NCBI GenBank assembly: GCA_018662325.1
Contig: JABJGM010000003.1
Coordinates: 40,402-104,401 of the forward strand
Length of the DNA stretch: 64,000 bases
Source: a bacterium
GTDB lineage: Bacteria > Patescibacteriota > Gracilibacteria > UBA1369 > GCA-2718715
Reading direction: 5' to 3'
The notes under the pieces were generated by a model, which saw only the letters and a list, made by a program, of their open reading frames with translations, ran no database searches and was not told the origin of the DNA. The translations under genes and the position numbers were made by a program. This document shows positions 1 to 10,200 of this stretch, one piece after another; position 1 is the first letter of the stretch; each line of letters begins with the position of its first letter.

Positions 1-10
1 TTAGTAATAA

Positions 11-40
11 AAAAAACTCTCCAATTCAGGAGAGTTTTTT
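11..40 (-). terminator. Rho-independent terminator after ferredoxin gene
   Basis: A 7-bp stem (ACTCTCC with GGAGAGT, six-base loop) is flanked by A and T runs on both sides, so it can act in both directions. It lies 10 bases past the stop of the minus-strand ferredoxin gene and may also end a plus-strand gene outside the window. Confidence 0.85.
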
Positions 41-49
41 AATGTTTAT

Positions 50-358
50 TTAGAATGCAATTTCTGCATCACAGCTTCCACCGTTTACTTTACATTGGCA
101 TCCAAGTCTTATTTCTGGTTGCTCTGGATCAAGTCCCATCATTTCTTCTTTTTCTGTCATTTCATTAAGATTTTCAGATCCTGATTTTACTTTAACCATA
201 CAAGTTGTACAAACACCATTTCCACCACAGGCTTGGTCAATTTGAACATCATTTTCATTTGCAATTTCAAGTAAGGTTTTTCCTGTATCTATGTCGTCAA
301 GTTGAATCTTTTTACCATCTTTACGAAAAACAACTTTACATTTGTTGTCTTGAGTCAT
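50..358 (-). CDS. 2Fe-2S ferredoxin (adrenodoxin/Isc Fdx-like)
   Basis: A 102-residue one-electron carrier. The cluster ligands are visible as CGGNGVCTTC near residues 44-53, which has the C-x5-C-x2-C spacing of adrenodoxin or Isc-type ferredoxins rather than the C-x4-C of plant ferredoxins. The last ligand is in RLGCQC near residue 87. This type often serves Fe-S cluster assembly, but no isc or suf gene is visible nearby, so its partner is unknown. It lies 3 bp downstream of rpsT on the same strand and is probably co-transcribed with it. It is followed by a strong terminator. The family call is firm; the physiological role is inferred. Confidence 0.85.
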   Translation of the reverse strand: MTQDNKCKVVFRKDGKKIQLDDIDTGKTLLEIANENDVQIDQACGGNGVCTTCMVKVKSGSENLNEMTEKEEMMGLDPEQPEIRLGCQCKVNGGSCDAEIAF

Positions 359-361
359 AAA

Positions 362-628
362 TTATTTAGCTTTAGGGCTTACTGCTTTTTGAGCTTTAGA
401 TTTCATTCTGTTAGCTCTGTTGTTTGGTAAAATATTTTTCTTAGAACACGTGTCAATAATTTTATAAACACCTGAAAGTTCACCTTCAGCTTTTTTCATA
501 TCATTGTTTTTGATAGCATCAAAGAAAGATTTTTGTAAATCGTGTAATCTTCTTTTAAATCTATTATTATTAAGCTTTCTTTTTAAAGCTTGTTTTACTC
601 TCTTTTTAGCAGATTTAATAATTGGCAT
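362..628 (-). CDS. rpsT: 30S ribosomal protein S20
   Basis: An 88-residue, very basic protein with the normal S20 length. It starts MPIIKSAKKRVKQALKR and carries the NNRFKRRL and NNRANRMKSKAQKA blocks typical of the family. S20 binds the 5' and 3' minor domains of 16S rRNA during early 30S assembly. The ATG has no Shine-Dalgarno sequence; a TTGACT-17-TAGTCT promoter lies just upstream. It forms a short operon with the ferredoxin gene 3 bp downstream. Confidence 0.95.
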   Translation of the reverse strand: MPIIKSAKKRVKQALKRKLNNNRFKRRLHDLQKSFFDAIKNNDMKKAEGELSGVYKIIDTCSKKNILPNNRANRMKSKAQKAVSPKAK

Positions 629-651
629 ATATTTTCATTATTAGTAACAAA

Positions 652-680
652 AGACTACATATATTCAAAGTAAAAGTCAA
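652..680 (-). promoter_or_regulatory. Predicted sigma70-type promoter of rpsT
   Basis: On the minus strand TTGACT (675-680) and TAGTCT (652-657) are separated by 17 bp. The -10 is weak but the -35 is near consensus. It sits about 24 bases before the S20 start codon. Confidence 0.5.
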
Positions 681-748
681 TTCAATTTGAAAAATATGTT
701 TTTATTAAATTAATTCTACTGTATAATGAAATAAATAACACAATTAAT

Positions 749-1006
749 ATGAAGAAAAAAGGAATAATCTCCCTGATTCTCGGAGTTATCACAGGTGCAA
801 CTGTGGGCGTTTTATTTTCTCCAGATAAAGGTGAAAACATTAGAAAAAACATCAAATCTAAAATTAAGAAAGAAAAATGGGTAGATAAAGCTAAGAGTTT
901 TTTTAAAGATTTAAAAAATGAACTCAAAGAAGAATTCGATGATCTAAAAAAAGAACTTAAAGAAGAAGTTAAAGAAGTAAAAGAATCAAACAAAAAAGAG
1001 GACTAA
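749..1006 (+). CDS. YtxH-like small membrane protein
   Basis: An 85-residue protein that starts with a glycine-rich hydrophobic segment (about residues 5-24, IISLILGVITGATVGVLF) followed by SPDKGENIRKNI. This is the layout of the YtxH/gas-vesicle-like family: a membrane anchor, then a short S/P turn. The rest is an almost unbroken K/E-rich helix that probably forms a coiled coil. The function of YtxH proteins is poorly known; stress and envelope roles have been suggested. A TATAAT box lies at 722-727. The gene is convergent with the next one, and both stops are inside one bidirectional terminator. Confidence 0.65.
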   Translation: MKKKGIISLILGVITGATVGVLFSPDKGENIRKNIKSKIKKEKWVDKAKSFFKDLKNELKEEFDDLKKELKEEVKEVKESNKKED

Positions 1007-1021
1007 ACAGTCTTCTTTTTT
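992..1021. terminator. Bidirectional terminator overlapping two stop codons
   Basis: A 13-bp hairpin (AAAAAAGAGGACT paired with AGTCTTCTTTTTT, one G-T wobble, loop AAAC) lies exactly where the convergent genes end. The plus-strand TAA and minus-strand TAG both fall at the loop, so the same bases encode the last codons of both genes and stop both transcripts. Confidence 0.85.
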
Positions 1022-1872
1022 CTTAGTCTATATAAAAATGAGGCTAAAAAACTAAATGCTAAAGTATAGTAAATAGCAGGTCCAGTATTTCCTTGAACAT
1101 TTCTAGATTGTAAAACCTGTGATTGTGTATTCGATAAAAATCCACCAGTTCGATTCATATTTGGATTAGCTCCAAAACTATTAGCTGTATTGGCAGAAGC
1201 CGCAGGAATATTTGCTGATAAGTTTTGAATTCCTCCAGAAGGGTTTCCAACTTGATTAACAGCTTGAGAATTAGCTCCTAGAAAAGAAGATCCGCCAGCA
1301 AATGGACTTCCACTTTGATCTTGATTGCTTAGGGGTTGGTTTGATAGATTTCCTGAATTAATATCGTTTATGTTCAAAGTGTTACTTCCAGTTTGGCTGT
1401 CTTGAACTTGATTGATACTCAAAGGCGGTAATGCAATCGGTTTTTTATCTGACGTAGTAGATGAGTTTGTACTCGAGCTTGTAGAATTACTTGCAGTATT
1501 TGTATTTGTAGTTCCTGAGTTAGTATCAGTTTTTGCAACTAAAGTTGGAGGTTTTTCACTGGCAGAACTTGATGGTTCATCTACAATCAATGCCCCAGTA
1601 GCACTTGATGCAATTTCTGAAAGTGTGTTTTGGTTTTCAATTGATTGATTTGAACTTAGTGCAAACAATACTCCAAAAACTAAAATTAATGTACCAACGC
1701 TCACTCCAATTACTAAATTAGAGTTTTCTGCTAGGAATAATTTAAAGTCATCCACAAAACCTATATCTGAACTTTTAGGATCAGCTAGTTTGATTTCAGA
1801 AACTTTACTTGAAGTTATTGGATTTGTAGAGTTCGAAGATTGATCATTTGAATCTAAATTCGAATTGTTCAT
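1003..1872 (-). CDS. Low-complexity surface protein with two membrane anchors
   Basis: A 289-residue orphan. About 50 polar residues precede a membrane helix (near residues 54-73, VIGVSVGTLILVFGVLFAL). A stretch of about 190 residues rich in S, T, N, Q and G follows, then a second hydrophobic helix near residues 263-280 and a basic RLRKKK tail. I see no sortase LPxTG motif. I chose the ATG at 1872 (MNNSN) over a GTG 15 bases upstream, because its ATTAATTTAATG context matches other starts here. It ends the surface locus that runs from 12336 down to here, and the linker-like middle fits a wall-spanning or spacer role. The function is unknown. Confidence 0.7.
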   Translation of the reverse strand: MNNSNLDSNDQSSNSTNPITSSKVSEIKLADPKSSDIGFVDDFKLFLAENSNLVIGVSVGTLILVFGVLFALSSNQSIENQNTLSEIASSATGALIVDEPSSSASEKPPTLVAKTDTNSGTTNTNTASNSTSSSTNSSTTSDKKPIALPPLSINQVQDSQTGSNTLNINDINSGNLSNQPLSNQDQSGSPFAGGSSFLGANSQAVNQVGNPSGGIQNLSANIPAASANTANSFGANPNMNRTGGFLSNTQSQVLQSRNVQGNTGPAIYYTLAFSFLASFLYRLRKKKTV

Positions 1873-1967
1873 TAAATTAATTGGCACAGTAGAAAATTAT
1901 TAACATTTAAATTATAACTAACTTTACTAAGTCTTAAAATTGTTAAAATTAGTAAATATTGTATAAA

Positions 1968-2051
1968 CTAAGAAGTTAATAAAAATGCAGGTAGAATCAT
2001 CATGCTAAGAAGACCAACAATTACTAAAATTGACATTACTTGTTTCATCAT
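1968..2051 (-). CDS. 27-residue hydrophobic membrane peptide
   Basis: A short frame starts ATGATGAAACAAG and encodes MMKQVMSILVIVG followed by LLSMMILPAFLLTS. It is essentially one membrane helix with a single lysine near the N-terminus. It starts 10 bases after the stop of the PKD protein gene at 2062, on the same strand, which suggests co-transcription. No family is recognised. A chance hydrophobic frame is possible in AT-rich DNA; the tight spacing and clean single-helix topology argue for a real gene. Confidence 0.5.
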   Translation of the reverse strand: MMKQVMSILVIVGLLSMMILPAFLLTS

Positions 2052-2061
2052 TTTTTAAGGG

Positions 2062-4203
2062 TTAATTTACTTTAATAGTTTCTTTAAAAGTTGAAAGATT
2101 ATTATCTGGATCAAAAGCTCTTAAGATTACTTCAAATTCTCCAGATTCTTCAAATGTAAAGCTTGGCTTTCTATCTTCGGAGTCTCCAAGACCTGCAAAA
2201 TCCCATTCAAATCTAGCTACATTTCCAGTAGTACAATTAGGATTAAATAAAACAGTTAAAGGAGCAGGACCTTCAATTCTTGAAGATTTATAACAAGCTT
2301 TCAAAGGTATTTCATTTACAAAAACCAAGATATCAGTAGAAGCAATTTCATTTTCATCAGTTACAGCAGTAACTTCTACATTAAATTCTCCAGTTCTTGT
2401 AAAGAGATGAGTAACAGTCGAACCAGATCTTAAAACAGGAGTACCATCATCAAAATTCCATCTGAATTGCACAATATTAGCTCCTGCAGGGGCTTTAGTT
2501 GCAGATGCATCAAAAGTTACTTCTAAAGGCACATTTCCAAGGCTAGGGTTGGCACTTACTTCAGGTCTTAAGTCCGAATCAAATACTTCAACCTCTATAA
2601 TTTTACTTGCAGTTTTTCCAGTTGTTGAAGTTATTGTAAGTTTCAAATCATACTTACCAGGAACAGTATAAACATGCTCAACCAATTGGCCAGAAGCATC
2701 CAAAACTGAATCGTTTTCAAAATCCCAAGAGTATTCAACTATTTTAGCACCCGATGAAGCTCCAGCATCCAATTGTATTTTAAAAGGAATTTGACCTTCG
2801 ATTTTCCCATCTAATATTTCAGGGATCGAAGTAATCTTTGGAAATAATCCAGACGGAGAAGAAGACACCGTAAAGTTTTCAAAGTATTGAATCTTGTTTC
2901 CTGAATCATCTAAAAGCTCTAAAGTTACTTCATAAATACCTTCGTTTTCAAAGCTGTAAGAAACTTTTCTTCCAACTCTTTCTTTCCCATCTCCAAAATT
3001 CCATTTGTAATTTGTAATTTCACCTTCTAAGCTCAAAGAATCAGAAGCATCAAATTGATAGCTTCTATTTGGAGTCAAAACATCATCGCTAGGACTTACT
3101 TTAATTCTTGGTGTAAAAACTTCATCAGTCTTAACGATTAAATCTTTAGATATTTTTGAACTTCTTCCGTTGTTATCAGTTACTATTAAGGTTGGTTTAA
3201 ATAAACCTACACTTTCATAAGTAAATTCTCCTTTTACTCCTTCGCTATCAACTACTGAGTCTCCATTGAAATCCCATTCATATAAAATAATTGAACCATC
3301 TGGATCCACAGAACTTGAAGCATCAAATTCTACTAATAAAGGAGCAAAACCTGTTTTAGGTTGCATTTCAAAGTCTGCAGTAACTTCTACATTCTCTATC
3401 CCAACTAATCTTGTGAATTCTAGAGTTTTGATAGCTTGGCTTTTATCTGCTACTTCAAAATAACTTACCCCAAGTTTAACTTCATAAACACCAGTAGCTG
3501 GTTTATCTTTAAAGGTCTTAAAAATAGTTTGTCCAGTTCCAGAATCACCATCGCCAAAGTTCCAGTTATATGAAACAATTTGAGCTTTAGAGGTATCAAT
3601 AGGTAAATTTTTAGCAGAAAATTCAATATCAATTGGAGCTGTTAAGTTTAAAGTCGACTCTAAATTAGCTCCTATATATTCAATTTTCACTTCTTCTATA
3701 GGACCTGTATTCCAAAATACAGCGATTAATAATGCTAGTACAACCGATACAAAAAAAGTAACTCCTCCAAAAATCACATTTTTAAATTTGAGTTTTCTTT
3801 CTTCTACATCTAAAAAATCAATTTGCGTATATGAAAACAAATTAATTAAGAAAAATAATAGACCAACTAAACTCGAAAGGCCAAATACTAAGGTTAAACT
3901 TAGTTTTAAAAAGTTAACAGCATTTAAAGCTGAGATTCCAATTGAGGCTAAAATTGCATTATCCTCTCCAGAAGACAATCCAAATAAAAGTCCAGTTAAC
4001 ACAAAAGATAAAACCAAAACTCCAGCGATAGAAATCATCATTAGAGTTAGGCCTTTATTGGCAGATTTTTTCTTTTTTTTGTCTTTTGATGGTTCGTTAT
4101 CATTTTTGAAATCGTTATCAATTAAGATCTCATCAAAGTCTTCAAAGTCATTGTGTATTTCGTTACTATCGTTAAATTCGTTAAAGTTTTCGTTCTCTTT
4201 CAT
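2062..4203 (-). CDS. Multi-PKD surface protein with three N-terminal membrane helices
   Basis: A 713-residue protein. The first 50 residues are acidic with a lysine run before the membrane, giving a cytoplasmic N-terminus. Three hydrophobic helices follow (about residues 50-75, 95-120 and 140-165), so the remainder is outside the cell. The exterior has six consecutive PKD-like beta-sandwich repeats, each marked by a W-D/N-F core such as YNWNFGDG, YEWDFNGD, YKWNFGDG, YSWDFEND, FRWNFDDG and FEWDFAG, with FDAS-type strands before them. PKD domains typically mediate adhesion or act as rigid stalks. It has its own promoter just upstream and sits between the giant PKD protein and the 27-residue peptide. 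Architecture is clear; the ligand is unknown. Confidence 0.85.
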   Translation of the reverse strand: MKENENFNEFNDSNEIHNDFEDFDEILIDNDFKNDNEPSKDKKKKKSANKGLTLMMISIAGVLVLSFVLTGLLFGLSSGEDNAILASIGISALNAVNFLKLSLTLVFGLSSLVGLLFFLINLFSYTQIDFLDVEERKLKFKNVIFGGVTFFVSVVLALLIAVFWNTGPIEEVKIEYIGANLESTLNLTAPIDIEFSAKNLPIDTSKAQIVSYNWNFGDGDSGTGQTIFKTFKDKPATGVYEVKLGVSYFEVADKSQAIKTLEFTRLVGIENVEVTADFEMQPKTGFAPLLVEFDASSSVDPDGSIILYEWDFNGDSVVDSEGVKGEFTYESVGLFKPTLIVTDNNGRSSKISKDLIVKTDEVFTPRIKVSPSDDVLTPNRSYQFDASDSLSLEGEITNYKWNFGDGKERVGRKVSYSFENEGIYEVTLELLDDSGNKIQYFENFTVSSSPSGLFPKITSIPEILDGKIEGQIPFKIQLDAGASSGAKIVEYSWDFENDSVLDASGQLVEHVYTVPGKYDLKLTITSTTGKTASKIIEVEVFDSDLRPEVSANPSLGNVPLEVTFDASATKAPAGANIVQFRWNFDDGTPVLRSGSTVTHLFTRTGEFNVEVTAVTDENEIASTDILVFVNEIPLKACYKSSRIEGPAPLTVLFNPNCTTGNVARFEWDFAGLGDSEDRKPSFTFEESGEFEVILRAFDPDNNLSTFKETIKVN

Positions 4204-4226
4204 AAAGTAAAAATTATTACAACCAA

Positions 4227-4254
4227 ATTATAGCAAAATTAAATTTGATTCAAA
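4227..4254 (-). promoter_or_regulatory. Predicted promoter of the 713-residue PKD protein
   Basis: On the minus strand TTTGAA (4249-4254) and TATAAT (4227-4232) are separated by 16 bp, 23 bases before the start codon. No Shine-Dalgarno sequence is present in the short leader. Confidence 0.55.
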
Positions 4255-4255
4255 A

Positions 4256-7200
4256 CTAAAAAAGTCTTATCAAACGAACAAATAATGCTGAAGCTCCTGT
4301 TAAAAAAATAGCAGCCGAAGCAGTATGTATAGTTTTATCTCCATCTAAGTTTAAAGAAGCAGAGAAATCCAATCCTTTAAATTCAATATCAATCGAATCA
4401 TAATATTTAACTCCAGTGTTATCAATCAAAGTTACTCTGGCTCTAATATCACTTGAAGTAGAAGTGTAAGTTGTTGTGAAATCTTGTTTGTTTGTAGTTC
4501 TAAAGTCTACGTCGTTATTAAAAATTCCGTCGTTACTAGTATCTACATAAACATTAGAATCAACTTGAATTTCAATGATTTCACTTGGTAGATTATCAAA
4601 TTTAAAAGTCACAACTTGCGAGTTTTCAGTTGAAGTTAATTTATCTGTAAACTCATTATAGGCAGGCTCAGTGATAATAAATTTATTTGGATTAAAATCC
4701 GCTAAATTTTCTGAAGAATCTAAATTGTTTTGATTTGAACTCGAGTCTGTTTGGGAATCTTGTGTAATTCCAAGCTCTCTTTCGATTGCAATTTGTTCTG
4801 GAGTTTTTTGAAAAATTCTATTGTTATCAGCCGAAAGTCCACTTGCATCCGGATTTACATTTCCAGGAAATACTTGCTGGTTAGTTGGAGTATTCGTTGC
4901 ATTTTGCGGAGCTTGTCCACTATTGCTTAAATCATTTATAGCTTGTTGAGTCGGAGTTTGAGCTTGAGGAAAAGGAACTTCAATTATTCTTTCCACTGTA
5001 TCTGAATTTAAAGCCGAATCTGTAACAGTTAAAGAAACTCTCTTAACTCCATAACTATCGTAAGTGAAAGAAGGGGAGTTGTTTCCAATTTCTTGCTTAT
5101 CATCAGCTGCTGATCCATTTCCATCTGCATCCGCATTTGGATCATTTGGATTTATATTAAAGTCCCAATAAATTTCTCGAATTGTTAAATTAGATCCTTC
5201 CGCAACTTTTGCATTACTAGTAAATTCAACCGTTTTATCGTCAAGTATTTCAAATGTAAATGCAGCTTGAGGCTTAGCAGTTTTTTCTTCTTGAACCGCG
5301 ATTGCTTTTTCAATTCTATCTTGATTACCTTCATTGTCTTCAACGGTTAATGCAACAGTATAAGTTCCTGGTTTATCGTAATTTATAACCGGATTTTTAC
5401 TAGTTGAATCCACATTGTTAGCTGGATTTTTTCCACCTTTAGAATCGGTAGCAATATCAAAATCCCATTCATATGAAACAATTTCACCACCGTTAATAAA
5501 GTCAGCTTCTGAATTGTTTTTTGTAACAACTTTTAATTTATCTCTCGAGAAATTAAAGGCTGCTCTTGGAAGAGCTAATTTCCCACCAATTTCAATAGTT
5601 TCTGTGGCAGTATCCACATTTCCTTCGTTATCAGTAACAGTTAGTTTAATTGTTTTTTGACCACTTCTTGTATAAGTAAAGTTTGGTTCATTTTCAGTTG
5701 AATCCGAATCATCATCTGCAACATCATTTCCATCTGAATCTGTTTTAACATCAAAATCCCACACATAACCACTTATATTAGCATTCGAATCTGCTTGAGA
5801 ATTATTTTGGATAGAAATATCCATTCCATCTACTTCAACCACAAAGGCTGCTTCAGGTGGTTCAAAATTTGACTCTACATATATAAAGATAGGATTACTA
5901 ACTGCCACTCCACCTTTGTCATCTACAACTTGTTGCACAACTCTAAATCCTTTTCTAGGAGAAATAGTATCGTAATTAATTACAGAAGCTCTAGAAACAA
6001 AAACTTCATCGTTAGCAAAACTTCCATCACCTAAAATATCATATTTTCTTTCAACTACTGTTCCATCTGGATCAAAAGATTGATCAAAGAAAGTAACACT
6101 TTCTCCAATTTTCACAGAACTTTTATCTGCTCTAAATTTAGAAGAAGGCAATTTATTTTGACCATTAACTGCTGTAATCACAGCCGGAGTTCCTTCTAAG
6201 AACATAACTTCACATTTTCTTTCGATTCCTTCGTTATCAATCACATCAATACAAATTCCATAGTCAACTTCCTCTCCTTCATCACCTCTAGTTCCTATTC
6301 TAAGAACTTCAGTTGCCGATTTAGAAACTCTCACTCCTAATTGTTCCTCAGGATCATCAAGAGGGAAGTAGTAGTATCTAAAAGTTTCGATTCTACCATC
6401 AGCATCATAAGGACCCACAGCTTTAACTCTTACATCAAAAGGTGTGATTGGACCATTAATACTTTCAGCTGAAATATTTTCAATCGAAGGTTTAGCTTTT
6501 GAAAGTGGTACAAATAAATTTGCAGTATTTGTAACTTCCGGATCTTTGGCATCCGTAATAGTTAAAGTAACATCAAACCCAGGTTCCCCAAGAGGCGGAT
6601 AATCTTTATAGTTATAAATAAATTTCTTTTGAGTTCTAGTCGTTCCATCTCCTAAATCCCATGAATATTTAAGACCTTTATTTGTCCCATTCAAATTCAA
6701 AGATTTCGAAGCATCAAACTCAATTCTAGTTTTTCTAAATACATCAGGCAGATCATTGGCTCCACTTAAGAAAGTGTTTCCACCCACAGTAGCCGCAATT
6801 ACCGCAGTTGGAGTATCTCCACCACCAATAATAATCGTACTACTTAAAGCTTTTGATTCAGTTTCACTCTCTGCAAAAACTCCAATCTTATACGACCCAC
6901 TTAAAGCATAAGTATGTGTAAACTCAAATTCATGATCCACACCAGAGTTTACACTCGCAGGTCTTTTTAATGACTCACGACTTCCATCTCCAAAGTCCAA
7001 AGTAACCCGATTCGCAGCTCTTGAAGTCACAGTCACAACTACTTCACCACTTTCAAGTAATCCAGTTTCTACATTAGCTTCTAGCACTCCAGCTCCAGGA
7101 TTATCTAATTCTAAGTTCATTACTCCACTTACCAGCAACGAGCTTTCCGCAGTACTACTCACCAAAACCTCATCAGTACCGCTAGCAACTTTACTAGCCT

Positions 7201-10200
7201 TCAAGCCAATTCTATAAGTTCCTGGTTTTAAGAAAGTTATTTCAGTTTCTTCTTGATTAGCATTAGCTATTGGTTCAAAATCAGTATTTTCAACTCCATT
7301 TAAAACTTTCCACTCGTATTCAGTAGTATAGCTTGCAGCTGGATCAAAATTATCAATTTGCTCATCTGGATCCGAAGTTAAACTTGCATTTAAAGTAAAT
7401 TTAGCTGGATCAAACAGACTGTTTTGATCAATCACAATTAGCGGTTCAAGCGGTCTTGGATTCACATCCAAATTCACCGAAGCTGTTTCAGTTACACCCT
7501 CAGCACTTTCCGAAGAAACTTCCACCGAAATATTAAAATCTTCAGGTTTCAAAGCTCTAAATCTTAAAACATCTTTATCTTCATTTAATTCACATTCAAA
7601 ACCATCATTATTTGGCTGTTCACAATCTAAGACATCATTATCATTTTTCCATTCATAAGTAATTGATCCAAAGTCCGATCTTGAGTCTTCGGCACTTAAG
7701 GTAAACTCTTCACCAATAAATCCGGAAGTTTTATTGGTTCTTAACCTTGCAACTAAACTTCCAACTACAACATCAAACATTTTTCTATCTAAGTTTCCAT
7801 TGTTATCTTCAACTTCAAGTTGAACTTGCACACGACCTCTCTTGTCAAAATTTCGTGTAATTTTCGGCCCCAAAAGATTATCTTGAATAATCTCTGTATT
7901 TGAAGCATCAGTTAGATTATCAGGTAAATTCTCTGGTGTACCAGAAGTTCCAGAAAAGGTACCAGCTCTATCTGAAAATCTCCACGAAAACCTTTTTAAA
8001 TTTTCGCTTGGTTCTGAAAATGAAGCATCAAAAGTGATCCCAGAGCTAGCTTCGGCTAATGTAAATTTAATTTCAGGATTATCATATAATAAAATTCCAT
8101 CCGTATTAAACCATTTTAAAATTTTATCACCAATGTTATCAACAATATTTAGAGAATTTCCCAGTGACTCTAAGGTGAAAGCTTCATTTGATATTGAATA
8201 ACCTACTAGGTTAATCCGCGAAGTCGGAGGTTTAACTCTAATTGTTTGATAGGCAATCCCAGTCAGAATGTTTTCCAATTTTTTATATTCACTAACTCTT
8301 TCATTAGCAGTTTCCACTCCATCGACAGTAGTTATATTTCTTTGATTACGCGTAGTTTGACTTAAAGACTTAAGTAATAACCCTACCCTAAAAGATCCAG
8401 GTTGCTTAAATGTACATGTCAAAGAAACACTTTCCGCGTTATAATTGTTACAACTAATTTGATCTGAATTAATAGATTCAAATGATTCCGTTCTAATATC
8501 AAGGTCTCCTAGGTCACTAGTTTCATAAGACCCATTACCGTTAATATCCCAAAGTAGTCTATTTTGAATATCATTAGTATCTGAATCTTGACTATCTGTT
8601 AACACAGATCTGTTACTTGGATCATAACTTCCACTTGCATCAAAAGTCACAACAAGAGGTGCTGAACCTTCTACTACATTTACATCAATCACCGGTACAG
8701 TGAATTTAGCATTTTCAATAGTTGTATGAATTTCTGATAAAGTTTGAATGAAACTAGCAATAATACTTTGTACAGATGTCCTTGAGCCAAAATTGGAAAT
8801 AGTTATTTCTTTAGGTCTAGATCGATCACTGTTCCCATAAGTGTAACCCCAGTCTCCTAGTGTTCCATCCTTTATTAAAAGATCTAAAACAGGAGGACGG
8901 TTCTCTGATTCTAATTGTTTAGGAAGTTCTGTAATTAAATCTTTTAATTTACTTTTCAAATTTGGATAAGAAGATATTAAATCATTTAAAACTTCCAACC
9001 TAGTAGTAAGAGCAGTAAGTTTATTAAGTAAATCTTGACGAACACCCGCTTCAAGGGTGTATGCAGTGTAAAGCCCAACTCTATTGTAAACATAGTTAAA
9101 AATTTTCACCTCATTGTTATCTCCTGTAGTTTTAAATTTTGAAATAAAAGATTTTGTAACAGGGTAATTGATTTCATCAAACTTTTCATCAGCGTTAACA
9201 GTAAATTTAATACCAGTTGAAATGGCATCAAATGCATTTTCACAATCAACTGTCATAAAATTCAAAGGTCTATCTTCTGGTTCCAAGGAGCATACGTATT
9301 CTTGCATTTCTTCATCGGATCCAAATAGACCACCAAAAAAACCAATAACACCACCAGCAATATTTTCAATTAAGTTTGCGGCAGGGGAATCTTTATATCT
9401 ATTTTCAAGATCACTAGTTACCTCTGCTGTAATTATTCCATTTAAATCATTTATAACTGGGTCAATCCCAAATTCCACCACATCTCTTGCTAGAAATCCT
9501 GTGTTAGAAAGTGCACCTCTTTGTTTTTCAAGGTTAATAAATGCATTACGCATTCTTTGCAGTTGAGTTATTGTATTTTTTCTACTATTAAATTCTGATG
9601 GTCTAGTTGCTAGAATACTTTTTAAATTAGTTGAATCCTGGCGATAGATTTCATAGGCTTGCGTCATGTCTCTGGCAATGTCTTTTAATTCAAAGGCTAC
9701 TGAGTTAAATCTGTCTAATTGTTCTAAGTTTGATTGATTGGCTAGTTGAGAAGAGCTGTCTCCACCTGGAGCTTGAATAACTGTGTTCACAATGGCGTAT
9801 GAACCCATGATTACCAAAATTCCGTATAGTGAGTATTTTATATTATTTTTTGCAGATTCAATATTTGAGTCGTCCACGGCAGAGGTTACGTATAAGAATC
9901 CAGAATAAACAATCACTAAAATTGCAATCATTCCTAAAAATCCAAGTGCAAAGTTTGCAATATTTAAAACAAAATCCTGAGCACTGTCAGTTTGCGTTAA
10001 GGTAGGATCAAGACCATCTCCAGTTGGAGCTTTGATTCCTCCTCGGAAACTTGAAAAAGATGAAAACTTTTCATCACATTCTAAAAATCCTCCGAATTCA
10101 GAAGATACATCCGAACAAAAATCCGCATGTGTTGTATAACTTGAGCCACCTAAAGAACCAAGTAGTAAAACTGCAAAAAAGCCTACAAATACAGCTTTTA

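Noticed and set aside
9168..9566. 132-codon plus-strand frame inside the giant PKD gene, and similar antisense frames elsewhere (for example 682-993, 3788-4210, 13170-13400).
   Set aside because: They lie fully opposite well-supported genes and encode low-complexity S/F/I/P-rich sequence typical of antisense shadows.
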